A stretch of 64,000 nucleotides of DNA from Sulfurimicrobium sp963741495 (lineage in GTDB: Bacteria > Pseudomonadota > Gammaproteobacteria > Burkholderiales > Sulfuricellaceae), in NCBI GenBank assembly GCA_963741495.1, contig CAVUID010000007.1, positions 299,900-363,899 of the forward strand. The letters are read 5' to 3'. Both the position numbers and the translations under genes were made by a program. A model generated the notes under the pieces. It was not told where the DNA came from and did no database searches. It saw only the letters and a program-made list of their open reading frames with translations. Of this stretch, positions 8,625 to 17,838 are shown one piece after another; the first letter of the stretch is position 1; each line of letters opens with the position of its first letter.

Positions 8625-9816
8625 TTCCCGGCTTCAGGAAAGCCATCCGCGCCGGCATTCTGGCTCTGGCCTGCCTGGGCACACACGCTTCTGCCGCACC
8701 CAAACCCGAGTTGCAGGAGCTTCGCGGGCGTATCGAATCGCTGCAAAAAGCGCTCGACAGCAAGGAAGACGCAAAAGCCGATGCTGCGGATGAACTCAAA
8801 ACTTCGGAACAGGCCATCAGCGAAATCAACAGTGAGCTACGCGACCTGACCCGGCAGCAGCAAGCCAGCCAGGCCACCCTCAAATCGCTGGAGCAGGAAA
8901 AAAACGATCTGGACAAGCGCATCGGTGCTGAACAGGCGATGCTGGGGCGCCTGCTCTACCAGCAATATCGCTCCGGTCAGCAGGACCAGTTCAAAATCCT
9001 GCTCAATCAGGAAAATCCCGGTCAGGCCGCGCGCCAACTTCGTTATTACACCTATCTTGCCCGCGCCCGCAGCGAACTGCTCGAAAAATTGCGTGGAAAC
9101 CTCATCAAACTGCACCGCCTGACGCAGGAAAGCGAAATCAAACAGACCGAACTTTCGAAAATCCGCAGCGAACAGGATAAACAGCGGGGAAAACTGCTCG
9201 CGCAGCAGGAAATGAAAAAAAAGCTGGTCACCCAGCTTGCAAAGCAGATCGGGCAGCAACGCAGCGAGCTGTCGCGTCTGCAACGCAACGAGAAAAAACT
9301 GACCCAGCTTATCGAACGTCTTGCCAAACAACAGCGCGCAACGACCCAGGAAAACAGAACGCCCGTCCTCCTCGGCCCGCAACTCGGCCGTACCGGACGC
9401 TTCTTATGCCGGAACATCATTTCCGCAGCTGAAGGGGAAATTGCTGCTTCCGGTACGAGGGGAACTTACCGGGCGTTTCGGTACTCCACGTCAGGACAGC
9501 GGTTCACCCTGGCGCGGACTGTTCATTCGCACCGCCGCGGCACAGGAGGTACATGCCATCGCCAGTGGCCGGGTGGTGTTCTCGGACTGGCTGCGCGGCT
9601 TCGGCAACCTGCTGATCATTGATCATGGCAGCGGTTACATGAGCCTGTATGGCAACAACGAATCCCTGTTCAAACAGGACGGGTGAAGAGATTCGCGCCG
9701 GCGACGTGATCGCCAGCACGGGAAACAGCGGCGGCAACCCGGAAACCGGTTTATACTTCGAAATTCGCTACCAGAGCAGGCCTTTTGACCCGCTGGCGTG
9801 GTGCAAAATTAGCTGA
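8621..9816 (+). pseudogene. EnvC-like murein hydrolase activator, frameshifted twice
   Basis: A signal peptide, long coiled coil (about residues 35-250) and C-terminal LytM/M23 domain, as in EnvC, which activates septal amidases. Reading moves by one base near 9345-9375 and again at the GGG of 9681-9683; removing one base at each restores about 397 residues ending ...PFDPLAW. The LytM zinc ligands are missing (YGNNE and GLYFEIR where active enzymes have His), as expected for an activator rather than an enzyme. The GTG start overlaps the gpmI stop. Both changes are single added bases, so sequencing error is as likely as true decay. Confidence 0.8.
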
Positions 9817-9842
9817 CAAAGCAAATGTAAATGGAGAAACGC

Positions 9843-11258
9843 ATGTACGGCAAACTGCAAAAATTCGGCCTCATCGCCATGGGCGCTCTGCTCGGTGTGA
9901 TGCTCAGCCTGAATTATTCCGCCGTGGCTGACAAACCCGAGGCAACGCCACTGCCCGTGGAGGAGTTGCGCGCCTTTGCCGAAATATTCGGCAAGATCAA
10001 GTCCGATTACGTGGAACCGGTAGAGGACAAGAAGCTCATCACCGAAGCCATCAACGGCATGCTTTCCGGGCTCGACCCGCACTCTGCCTATCTCGATCTG
10101 GATGCCTTCAAGGATCTCCAGGTCGGCACTCAGGGCGAATTCGGCGGGCTCGGCATCGAAGTCGGCATGGAAGACGGCTTCGTCAAGGTGGTCTCGCCGA
10201 TCGAGGATACACCGGCCTATCAAGCCGGGCTCAAGAGCGGCGACCTGATCATCAAGCTGGATGACACCCCGGTCAAGGGCATGACGCTCAACGATGCAGT
10301 CAAGCGCATGCGCGGCAAGCCCAATACCCAGATCACCCTGACCGTGATGCGCAAGGGCGAGAACAAGCCGCTGACCTTCACCCTGACCCGCGCCATCATC
10401 AAAATCCAGAGCGTGAAATCCAAGCTGCTCGAGTCGGGCTATGGCTATGTGCGCGTCACCCAGTTCCAGGAACACACCGGCGAAAACCTGGTCACGGCGC
10501 TGGATGAACTCTACAAGCAGAACAAGGCGTCACTCAAGGGCCTGGTGCTGGATCTGCGCAACGATCCCGGCGGCTTGCTGAATGGCGCAGTCGGCGTTTC
10601 CGCGGCCTTCCTGCCGGAAAATGCCCTGGTGGTCTATACCGAAGGCCGCACCGAAGATGCCAAGATGAAACTGACCGCCAGCAAGGAAAATTATCTGCGC
10701 GGCGCCAGAGAAAGCGATTACCTCAAAAATCTGCCGGCAGGCGTAAAAGACGTTCCGATGGTGGTGCTGATCAACGGCGGCTCGGCTTCCGCCTCGGAAA
10801 TCGTTGCCGGTGCGCTGCAGGATCACAAGCGCGCCATCATCATGGGCACCCAGTCCTTCGGCAAGGGTTCGGTGCAGACCGTCCTGCCGCTGGGCAACGG
10901 TACCGCGATCAAGCTCACCACGGCGCGTTATTACACCCCCAATGGCCGCTCCATCCAGGCCAAGGGCATCACCCCCGACATCGTGGTGGAAGAAGCCACG
11001 GTCAACGGCGTGGACAAGGATGCCGCATTCAACCTGCGCGAAGCCGACCTCGAACGCCATCTGGTCAACGGCCAGGATGGCAAGGCCGACAAAGCCCCGG
11101 CCAAACTGCCAGCACCGAAGAAAGATCCGGCCAAGGACAAAGGGGCAAGCAAGGATGAAAGTGCGAGCGGCGAGCGCGAAGTCGTCTCGAAAAACGACTA
11201 CCAGCTGAATCAGGCCGTCAACCTGCTCAAGGGCTTGAAGATCCTGAAAAGCCGCTAA
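9843..11258 (+). CDS. carboxy-terminal processing protease (S41, Ctp)
   Basis: A 471-residue periplasmic serine protease. A signal anchor occupies about residues 5-28, then a PDZ domain (about 85-170, with GLGIEVGMEDG), then the S41 catalytic core. The catalytic serine is in GGSASASEIVAGAL and the general-base lysine in SFGKGSVQT. It trims or degrades envelope proteins by their C-termini. The ATG at 9843 is chosen because GGAG lies 6 bases before it; an ATG at 9831 lacks a site. The C-terminal tail (about 400-445) is rich in Lys, Ala, Pro and Asp and looks disordered. It follows envC directly. Confidence 0.92.
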   Translation: MYGKLQKFGLIAMGALLGVMLSLNYSAVADKPEATPLPVEELRAFAEIFGKIKSDYVEPVEDKKLITEAINGMLSGLDPHSAYLDLDAFKDLQVGTQGEFGGLGIEVGMEDGFVKVVSPIEDTPAYQAGLKSGDLIIKLDDTPVKGMTLNDAVKRMRGKPNTQITLTVMRKGENKPLTFTLTRAIIKIQSVKSKLLESGYGYVRVTQFQEHTGENLVTALDELYKQNKASLKGLVLDLRNDPGGLLNGAVGVSAAFLPENALVVYTEGRTEDAKMKLTASKENYLRGARESDYLKNLPAGVKDVPMVVLINGGSASASEIVAGALQDHKRAIIMGTQSFGKGSVQTVLPLGNGTAIKLTTARYYTPNGRSIQAKGITPDIVVEEATVNGVDKDAAFNLREADLERHLVNGQDGKADKAPAKLPAPKKDPAKDKGASKDESASGEREVVSKNDYQLNQAVNLLKGLKILKSR

Positions 11259-11334
11259 GCCCTACCAGTCCTCCCACGGCACCCTCCTCCCTGCAGGGGG
11301 ATAGAGTGGCGGAGCCGGGAATGGGACCGCCGAC

Positions 11335-12084
11335 ATGAACGACAACCAGCTCCTGCGCTACAGCCGCCACATCCTGCTGCCGCAGATCGGTGTCGAAGGC
11401 CAGGAAAAGCTGCTTGCCTCCCATGCCCTGATCATCGGCGCAGGCGGGCTGGGTTCCCCCGTCGCGCTGTATCTGGCTGCAGCCGGCGTCGGCCACATCA
11501 CCATCTGCGACGGCGACAGCGTGGACCTCACCAACCTGCAGCGCCAGATCGCCCACTTCACCCACTCCCTCGGCAGCAACAAGGCACTCTCGGCGCAGCA
11601 CACCCTGGCCGCAATCAATCCGGAAATCCGGGTGACAGCGATCCCGCAGCGCGTCGAGGGCGAAGAGCTGGCGCAGCTGGTTTCCCAGTCCGACGTGGTG
11701 CTGGATGCCAGCGACAACTTCGCCACCCGCCACGCCGTCAACCGCGCCTGCGTCCGGCACAGCAAACCGCTGGTTTCCGGCGCGGCAATCCGTTTCGACG
11801 GCCAGGTCACGGTGTTCGACCTGCGTCGCCCGGACAGCCCGTGTTACCACTGCCTGTTTCCGGAAAACGTGGAAGAGGAAGGCGAGCGCTGCGCCGTGAT
11901 GGGCGTGTTTGCGCCGCTGGTGGGCATCATCGGCGCGACACAGGCAGCAGAAGCGCTGAAAGTCCTGGCCGGCATCGGTCAGCCGCTGCTCGGGCGCCTG
12001 CTACTGCTCGATGGCCTGTCCATGGAGTGGCGCCAGATCAGGCTGAAAAAAGACCCGGCCTGCCCGGTGTGCGGCACAGCCTAG
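11335..12084 (+). CDS. moeB: MoeB/ThiF/HesA-family adenylyltransferase
   Basis: A 249-residue E1-like enzyme that adenylates the C-terminal Gly-Gly of a sulfur-carrier protein (MoaD or ThiS). It shows the ATP-binding GAGGLGSP at about 34-41, the DNFATRH loop, two zinc-binding CxxC pairs (CYHC and CPVC) and the ERCAVMGVFAPLVG segment with a candidate catalytic cysteine. The C-terminal rhodanese domain of longer homologues is absent. Whether it serves molybdopterin or thiamine synthesis cannot be told here; neither pathway is next to it. It ends the gpmI-envC-ctp run. Confidence 0.88.
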   Translation: MNDNQLLRYSRHILLPQIGVEGQEKLLASHALIIGAGGLGSPVALYLAAAGVGHITICDGDSVDLTNLQRQIAHFTHSLGSNKALSAQHTLAAINPEIRVTAIPQRVEGEELAQLVSQSDVVLDASDNFATRHAVNRACVRHSKPLVSGAAIRFDGQVTVFDLRRPDSPCYHCLFPENVEEEGERCAVMGVFAPLVGIIGATQAAEALKVLAGIGQPLLGRLLLLDGLSMEWRQIRLKKDPACPVCGTA

Positions 12085-12099
12085 AACCTCAATTCGAAG

Positions 12100-12209
12100 C
12101 CACGGAGAACACGGAGTAAAAACAGACTGCAGTGCTTGCATTCACTTGTTGGGCGATGGCATAAAAGACGCAAGATAGGCTTTCTCTGTGCCCTCCGTGT
12201 TCTCCGTGG
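12100..12209. repeat. inverted repeat, CCACGGAGAACACGGAG family, copy 1
   Basis: Two perfect 17-bp arms (CCACGGAGAACACGGAG at 12100-12116 and its reverse complement at 12193-12209) with a 76-base interior, lying between the convergent moeB and slmA genes. The arms contain a 9-bp internal period. A second copy lies at 57609-57690. Confidence 0.9.
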
Positions 12210-12226
12210 TTATCCAGTTTTTCTAC

Positions 12227-12802
12227 TTACCCCAGCAGTATCTTTTTCTGGGTTTCCAGAAATTCCATCGGTTCACGCTTGAAACCGCTCTTGGCGAACT
12301 GCTGCCAGCGCCCGACGATGAAGCTCATGATCAGGTTGGCATGAGCCGCCGGGTCTGCGCTGACGCCCAGTCCGCCCTGGCTGGCCGCGATGCGCAGGGA
12401 CTGCTTGATGCTGGCTTCGAGACGGTCGTGAACCTGATTGATGCGCGCCTGCAGGCGTTCGTTCTCGTTCACCAGCGCATCGCCGATCAGCACCCGTGTC
12501 ATGCCGGGATTTTTCTGCGCAAAGCCGAGCAGCAGGGACAGCATGGTTTCCAGCTGTTTCGCCCCATTCTGCTCCTCGCTGGTGACCTTGTTGATGATGC
12601 CGAACAGGCTCTGCTCGATGAACTCGATCAGGCCTTCGAACATCTGCGCCTTGCTGGCAAAGTGACGATACAGCGCCGCCTCTGAAACTTCGAGCCTGGC
12701 CGCCAGCGCGGCGGTGGTGATCTTTTCCCCTTGCGGCTGTTGCAGCATTTCCGCCAATACCTGCAAGATCTGGAGCTTGCGCTCGCCTGGTTTGGTCGCC
12801 AT
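12227..12802 (-). CDS. slmA: nucleoid occlusion factor SlmA (TetR family)
   Basis: A 191-residue TetR-type DNA-binding protein. The helix-turn-helix spans about residues 25-50 (ITTAALAARLEVSEAALYRHF), followed by the SlmA-typical SLIEFIE-like helix (GLIEFIEQSLF) and LLLGFAQKNPGMTRVLIGDAL. SlmA binds chromosomal sites and blocks FtsZ assembly over the nucleoid. The start at 12802 gives MATKPGERK; the reading frame stays open upstream to 13000 but that part overlaps the HAD gene. The order argB-HAD-slmA is common in betaproteobacteria. Confidence 0.88.
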   Translation of the reverse strand: MATKPGERKLQILQVLAEMLQQPQGEKITTAALAARLEVSEAALYRHFASKAQMFEGLIEFIEQSLFGIINKVTSEEQNGAKQLETMLSLLLGFAQKNPGMTRVLIGDALVNENERLQARINQVHDRLEASIKQSLRIAASQGGLGVSADPAAHANLIMSFIVGRWQQFAKSGFKREPMEFLETQKKILLG

Positions 12803-12813
12803 GATTTTTTCCC

Positions 12814-13473
12814 TTATTGTGTTCCGAATTTTCGTTGTGCCCGTGGCAGTTCCAGAACGGAGCGCAAACTGACATCCACGCCCGCTACCCGTCTGGAAGC
12901 AGAGCCCACCAGCACGGTTTTCATGCCCAGCCGTTTCGCGGTTCTGAGATTGCCCAGCGTATCTTCCACCATTACGCAGCGCTCTGGGGCCAGGCGCCAC
13001 GAGCGAAACAGGCGGTAAAAGCCTTGCGGATCCGGCTTGGGGCGATAGTCCGCCCCTTCGATGGAAAACACTCCGGCAAACAGATCGTCGATGCGCAAGA
13101 GGCGCAGCACCGCCTCGGCATAGAAGGCGGGCGCATTGGTATAGACGATCTTTCGTCCACGCAAGCGCTGCAAGGCGGATCTCAGCCCACGCTCGCGCAG
13201 CACCATGCGTTCCAGCGCGGGAAACTGGTGGGTATGCCAGAGAAAGTGGTCGGGCTCTGTGCCGTGATGCCGCACCAGTCCCTGCAGGGTTGCTCCGTAG
13301 CGCTGCCAGTAGTGGTCGCGCAGGCGGTTGGCTTCCACTTCGTCCAGTGCCAGATGATCCTGCAGGTACTGGGTCATGGCGCGATTGAGATGCGGGAAGA
13401 TATGCGGCGAGGCATTGTGCAGGGTGTTGTCGAGGTCGAACACCCAGGTCAACCCGTTCCTTGAGATGCTCAT
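12814..13473 (-). CDS. HAD-superfamily pyrimidine 5'-nucleotidase
   Basis: A 219-residue HAD phosphatase. Motif I is FDLDNTL with nucleophile Asp13 and acid/base Asp15, motif II is YTNAP, motif III is the lysine in RPKPDP, and motif IV is VMVEDT. The Asn of DLDNT and the long cap match the pyrimidine 5'-nucleotidase branch (SDT1-like). Its ATG overlaps the argB stop (ATGA at 13473-13470). The physiological substrate is inferred from family only. Confidence 0.85.
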   Translation of the reverse strand: MSISRNGLTWVFDLDNTLHNASPHIFPHLNRAMTQYLQDHLALDEVEANRLRDHYWQRYGATLQGLVRHHGTEPDHFLWHTHQFPALERMVLRERGLRSALQRLRGRKIVYTNAPAFYAEAVLRLLRIDDLFAGVFSIEGADYRPKPDPQGFYRLFRSWRLAPERCVMVEDTLGNLRTAKRLGMKTVLVGSASRRVAGVDVSLRSVLELPRAQRKFGTQ

Positions 13474-14361
13474 ATATTGGAACGAATCAGCGTGCCCACC
13501 CCTTCGTCGGTAAGAATTTCCAGCAGCAGTGCATGCTCCACCCGTCCGTCGATGATGTGGCTGGTCTTGACGCCATTCTTCACGGCCTCCAGCGCCATGG
13601 AAATTTTCGGGATCATGCCGCCGGAAATGGTGCCGTCATCGATCAGCGCATCCACCTGGGCCGCCGTCAGCCCGGTCAGCAGCTTGCCATCCTTGGCCGA
13701 GCACGCCGGTGGTGTTGGTCATCAGGATCAGCTTCTCGGCCTTGAGCGTTTCAGCCAGCTTGCCAGCCACCAGGTCGGCATTGATATTGAATGCCTCACC
13801 GAGGTCGCCGACCCCGATCGGGGCGATCACCGGGATGAAGTCCTGGGTGTCCAGCAGGGTCACCAGCGCCGGGTCGATGCGGGTCACCTCGCCCACCAGC
13901 CCGAGGTCGATCAGCGCCTGGTTGGCCTCCTTGGATTTGACCATCAGCTTTTTCGCCCGGATCATGCCGCCATCGGTGCCGGTCAGCCCCACGGCCTTGC
14001 CGCCATACTGGTTGATGAGGTTGACGATTTCCTTGTTGACCTGGCCGCCGAGCACCATTTCGACGATATCCATGGTCTCCTCGTCGGTCACGCGCATGCC
14101 CTGGATGAACTCGCCCTGCTTGCCGACGCGCTTCAGCAGGTCGTTGATCTGCGGTCCGCCGCCGTGAACCACTACCGGGTTGAGGCCGACCAGCTTGAGC
14201 AGCACCACATCCTTGGCAAAACCGTGCTTGAGATGTTCCTCGGTCATGGCGTTGCCGCCGTACTTGATGACGATGGTTTTGTCCTGGAAGCGGCGGATAT
14301 AGGGCAACGCCTCGGAAAGGATGGCGGCTTTTTCCTTGGCTGAAGCGGGGGAGAGCGACAT
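13470..14361 (-). pseudogene. argB: acetylglutamate kinase ArgB, one frameshift
   Basis: Second step of arginine synthesis: phosphorylation of N-acetylglutamate. The first 220 residues are perfectly conserved (IVIKYGGNAM, VVVHGGGPQI, GLTGTDGGMI); the frame then breaks near 13695-13698, where an extra base in a GGCC turns VLAKDGKLLTGLTAAQVDALI into nonsense. The last 61 codons (DDGTISGGMIPK and on to IRSNI) are intact in the next frame. Deleting one base gives 296 residues, the normal length. As the gene is otherwise pristine and usually essential for arginine prototrophy, sequencing error is the better explanation. Confidence 0.88.
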
Positions 14362-14459
14362 GAATGGGCCTCTGATTGAAATGGATGGTTCGGATGCCGG
14401 CTATTTTCTCTCAGCACGCCCCTGTCCCGCAAGCGCGGAAACACTGGAAAAAAGTGAAA

Positions 14460-14479
14460 AGCCCCCAATTTACGGGGCT
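14460..14479 (-). terminator. possible hairpin terminator
   Basis: The stem AGCCCC/GGGGCT with a short loop, followed on the minus strand by TTTTCACTTTTTT. No minus-strand gene ends just upstream of it, so it may be left from a lost gene. Weak support. Confidence 0.35.
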
Positions 14480-14556
14480 GAAGGATGAAGTGAGTACAAA
14501 CGGAACAAGCAGGCAGGTTTTTATGTCGAACTGTTTTGCCAGCGCTGAAAGGATAA

Positions 14557-14649
14557 AAGCCCATTGTTCAGCATGGCCCGTTCGTGATGAACACGCGGGA
14601 AGAAATCGAGCAGGCCATCCGCGATTACGAGAACGGCGAGCTGGTTTGA
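14557..14649 (+). pseudogene. C-terminal remnant of a pirin gene
   Basis: An in-frame run KPIVQHGPFVMNTREEIEQA continues to a TGA at 14647-14649. This is the very conserved C-terminus of pirin-family proteins (typically P-I-V-x-Y-G-P-F-V-M-N-T-x-x-E-I). A TAA stands directly upstream in the same frame at 14554-14556, and nothing pirin-like was found before it, so only about 30 of roughly 280-300 codons survive. A short reading from the internal ATG (14597) would encode 20 residues but is not a separate gene. Confidence 0.72.
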
Positions 14650-14664
14650 GCCCAGCAAAGCAGA

Positions 14665-14806
14665 ACCGCAAAGGACGCAATGGATCGCGAAGGAATTCAG
14701 TGTCTTGCAGGGGCTTGCACCGTTTACCCGGTGGGCGAGTTGCTGCGGTTTATCAAACCCAAATACTCAATTGATGTACCTCGCGAACCTTCGCGTACTT
14801 TGCGGT
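14665..14806. repeat. inverted repeat, ACCGCAAAGGACGCAA family, copy 1
   Basis: The left arm at 14665-14693 (ACCGCAAAGGACGCAATGG...) pairs imperfectly with the right arm at 14779-14806, which ends TACTTTGCGGT. The repeat occupies the spacer between the pirin remnant and the Old Yellow Enzyme gene. A second copy lies upstream of metF at 63919-63990. Confidence 0.75.
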
Positions 14807-14840
14807 AAAAACCCGTTTTTTTCATTGATGGAGACGCCCC

Positions 14841-15920
14841 ATGACCGACCTCTTTTCCCCGCTTCAACTTGGTGCCATCGAACTGGCCAACCGCGTCGTG
14901 ATGTCCCCGCTGACGCGATGCCGCGCCGCTGAAGGCAACGTACCGACCGATCTCATGGCGGAATATTACCGCCAGCGCGCCTCGGCGGGCCTGATCATCA
15001 CCGAGGCCACCCCCATCTGCCCTGAGGGCCACGGCTATCCCCGCACACCGGGAATCTACACCGCTGAACAGAATGCCGGATGGAAAAAAGTCACCCAGGC
15101 CGTCCATGCTGCGGGCGGCAGAATTGTGAGCCAGCTCTGGCATGTGGGCCGCATCTCGCACCCGGATTTCCAGCCCAATGGCGTGCCGCCGGTGGCGCCC
15201 TCGGCGCTGCGTCCGGCCGGGCAGGTTTTCACTGGCCAGGCGATGAAGGACTTCGTGACTCCGCGTGCGCTTGAAACCGCAGAGATTCCGGGCCTGATCG
15301 CAAGCTACGTGCAGGCCGCCAGAAACGCCATGGAGGCGGGCTTCGACGGCGTCGAAATTCACGCGGGCAACGGCTATTTGATCGATCAGTTCCTGCGTTC
15401 ATCAACCAATCAGCGCACCGATGCCTACGGCGGCGGCAAGGAGAACCGTGCCCGGCTGCTGCTGGAAATCCTGGATGGCGTCTGTGCCGCTATCGGCAGC
15501 GACCGGGTCGGGGTGCGCCTGTCGCCCGTCACGCCGTTCAACGATCTGCATGACGAAAATCCGCAGGAGACTTTCGAGTATGTCACGAGCCAGCTTAACC
15601 GCTACAACCTGGCTTTCCTCGACCTGCTGCAGGGCATGGGCGGCGCGCCGCAAGCGCAATGGATTCCTTTTGATTACAATCGCCTGCGCACGATTTACAG
15701 CGGCAAACTTATCAGCAACAACGAGTACGACTTCACCAGCGCACAGGAGGCGATTAACACCGGCGCCGCCGATGCCATCGCCTTCGGCCGCCTGCTGCTG
15801 GCCAATCCGGATCTGGTGGAGCGCTTCCACCGCGGCGCGCCGCTCAATGCGCCGGATCGTGAAACGTTTTATGCCGGCGAGGAAAAAGGCTACACGGATT
15901 ACCCTTTCCTGGCTGAGTAA
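14841..15920 (+). CDS. Old Yellow Enzyme-type alkene reductase
   Basis: A 359-residue FMN-dependent, NAD(P)H-using ene-reductase of the NemA/OYE family. It forms a single TIM barrel. Family signs are NRVVMSPLTRCRA at the start, QLWHVGRISHP, the substrate-binding GVEIHAGNGYLIDQFL (His/Asn pair), and the FMN phosphate site AFGRLLLANPDL near the C-terminus. It reduces activated C=C bonds in electrophiles such as N-ethylmaleimide-type compounds; the natural substrate is unknown. GGAG lies 7 bases before the ATG. Confidence 0.93.
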   Translation: MTDLFSPLQLGAIELANRVVMSPLTRCRAAEGNVPTDLMAEYYRQRASAGLIITEATPICPEGHGYPRTPGIYTAEQNAGWKKVTQAVHAAGGRIVSQLWHVGRISHPDFQPNGVPPVAPSALRPAGQVFTGQAMKDFVTPRALETAEIPGLIASYVQAARNAMEAGFDGVEIHAGNGYLIDQFLRSSTNQRTDAYGGGKENRARLLLEILDGVCAAIGSDRVGVRLSPVTPFNDLHDENPQETFEYVTSQLNRYNLAFLDLLQGMGGAPQAQWIPFDYNRLRTIYSGKLISNNEYDFTSAQEAINTGAADAIAFGRLLLANPDLVERFHRGAPLNAPDRETFYAGEEKGYTDYPFLAE

Positions 15921-15945
15921 GCCTGATTTCCGTGCCGAAATAAAA

Positions 15946-15967
15946 ATGCTCGCCAAAAGGCGAGCAT
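15946..15967 (-). terminator. hairpin terminator, mainly for the chemoreceptor gene
   Basis: A perfect 9-bp stem ATGCTCGCC/GGCGAGCAT with an AAAA loop. On the minus strand it is followed by a T-run (plus-strand AAAAA at 15942-15946). It lies between the convergent OYE and chemoreceptor genes and may stop both; the T-run favours the minus strand. A second GC-rich hairpin (GCAGGGCG/CGCCCTGC, 16051-16070) sits just after the chemoreceptor stop. Confidence 0.75.
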
Positions 15968-16074
15968 GAGAATTTCCAATAAGTTTCCACATGTGGAATA
16001 GGCATGAGCCGGGCAAAAACCCGGCCCGCGTTCCTGAATGCAGCGTGGCCGCAGGGCGCATACGCCCTGCAGTC

Positions 16075-17742
16075 TTATGCCACCCGGAACTGACCAACCA
16101 TGCTTTGCAGCCGGGCCGCCAGATCTCCCAGCGTGGCGGCGGCGGACGACGTTTCCTGCACTGCGGCACTGTTTTCCTCGGTCATCTGCGCGATGGTTTC
16201 GACGCGCTGGGCAAGGTCGGTGCTGGCAACGCTCTGCTCGCGTATGGCTGCCGAGACTTCTGTAATCAAGACTGCAACGCTTTCTGTGGACTGCCGCATT
16301 TGATCGATGGCATGGCCCACCTCGCCGGCCAGTTTCGCTTCTTCATCGACTACGCGCACCTCGTCGGACATCTGCTGAACCGCGTCATTTGTCGTTTCCT
16401 GAATACCGTCGATCATAGAGGCAATTTCCTTGGTGGCCTTGCTTGAGCGCTCGGCCAGCTTGCGCACTTCATCCGCCACCACTGCGAAGCCGCGCCCCTG
16501 CTCACCGGCCCGCGCTGCTTCGATGGCGGCATTAAGCGCCAGCAGGTTTGTTTGTTCGGCGATTTCGTTGATGACATTGACGATGCTGCGGATTTCCTGT
16601 GAGCGCGTTCCCAGTGTGCCAATGGTTTCCGCCGAGCCACGCACCGAATCGGCGACATGCTGAATGCCGTCAAGCAATTGCCCGACCAGTTCGCCGCCGC
16701 GCGCATAGATTGCCCTTGCGTTTTCCGAGTGCCGCGAGGCATCGCCGGCATTATCGGCCACCGTCGTAACGCTCACGGTCAGCTCTTCGACTGAAGCCGC
16801 CATCGAAGCTGCAGCCTCAGCCTGGCTTTGCGAGGCGGAAGCCACCTGCTCCGACGAGACGGAAAGTTCCTCGGCTGCGGCAGCAACGGACTCTGCCGAC
16901 GAGCTGACGGAAGCCAGCACGCCTTTGAAACTCTCCATCAGGCTATTGAAGGCACGCCCCGTCTGCCCGATTTCGTCATTGCTGTCAGCCGGCACCTGCA
17001 AGGTCAGATCACGCCGGCTTGCGGCTTCATTCATGGTTTGCCGCAGACGCGCCAGCGGAATGTTGATCGAGCGGCCAATCAGAAACGAGACGACGGCGCC
17101 TACAACCATGCCAATCACAAAAATGCCGATCAGCAATTTCATGGCCCAGAGCTCGGTATGCTCTGCTTCTTTGGCAGAGGCCTCGGTAAATTTCTCGATT
17201 TCGTGCAACAGTGTTTCGAGATGATGCTCGAGGCCGTCAGATTCCTTTTCAACTCTGGCAGCCAAACCTTCAATATCCACCAGGTCCCCCGCCTCGATTC
17301 TGGCTGCCAGACTTTCCATTTCCTTGTGGTAATGCGCAGCTTCCGCCTCGATATCCTTGAGGGCAGCCAGCACTTTCTGGCCTTCCGTCCGTGCCTCATC
17401 GTTGTGCCCGGTGGTGACCATATGTTCTGCCAGCTTCTCGGCCTCCCGTATCTGCTGGTCGATGTCGGCGGAAAACTTCCTCATGCCAGCCAGCAATTCT
17501 TTCACGTCCACCTTGTCGCCCTGGATGCGGGCTGCGCGCAGGAGTTTTTCAAGCAACACTTCCTGCTGCAGTTGATGCACTTCGATCCCGGAAATGATTT
17601 CGGTGAGCGGAATGTCGGTTTCGGCGATTTCCGCGATCTGACCGCCGATTTTGCCCATTGCCCAGATGCCGGCAAACGAGGAGATCGCAATCAGCGCGAT
17701 CAGGGTGAGGGATAGCAATTTGATGCGCAGGCTAATGGTCAT
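16075..17742 (-). CDS. methyl-accepting chemotaxis protein
   Basis: A 555-residue transmembrane chemoreceptor. TM1 spans about residues 8-30, then a periplasmic four-helix-type sensor (about 31-185) rich in charged heptads, TM2 at about 195-215, HAMP (about 216-270) and the signalling hairpin. The hairpin tip has the conserved EIAEQTNLLALNAAIEAARAG and GRGFAVVADEVRKLAE segments, which contact CheA and CheW. The start at 17742 is set by GAGGGG four bases upstream. No C-terminal CheR-binding pentapeptide is seen. The ligand is unknown, and no che genes are in the window. Confidence 0.93.
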   Translation of the reverse strand: MTISLRIKLLSLTLIALIAISSFAGIWAMGKIGGQIAEIAETDIPLTEIISGIEVHQLQQEVLLEKLLRAARIQGDKVDVKELLAGMRKFSADIDQQIREAEKLAEHMVTTGHNDEARTEGQKVLAALKDIEAEAAHYHKEMESLAARIEAGDLVDIEGLAARVEKESDGLEHHLETLLHEIEKFTEASAKEAEHTELWAMKLLIGIFVIGMVVGAVVSFLIGRSINIPLARLRQTMNEAASRRDLTLQVPADSNDEIGQTGRAFNSLMESFKGVLASVSSSAESVAAAAEELSVSSEQVASASQSQAEAAASMAASVEELTVSVTTVADNAGDASRHSENARAIYARGGELVGQLLDGIQHVADSVRGSAETIGTLGTRSQEIRSIVNVINEIAEQTNLLALNAAIEAARAGEQGRGFAVVADEVRKLAERSSKATKEIASMIDGIQETTNDAVQQMSDEVRVVDEEAKLAGEVGHAIDQMRQSTESVAVLITEVSAAIREQSVASTDLAQRVETIAQMTEENSAAVQETSSAAATLGDLAARLQSMVGQFRVA

Positions 17743-17838
17743 AAAACCCCTCTTATATGGATATCCGGACTCGGAGGTGTGGAATGTAGCAGAAAAAAAC
17801 CATCTGCACTGCCTGCGCACAGTATCTATTGTGCGAAA

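Noticed and set aside
14596..14649. Independent 20-residue peptide gene starting at the ATG 14597
   Set aside because: Its sequence is the pirin C-terminus and the similarity continues upstream of the ATG, so it is a gene remnant.
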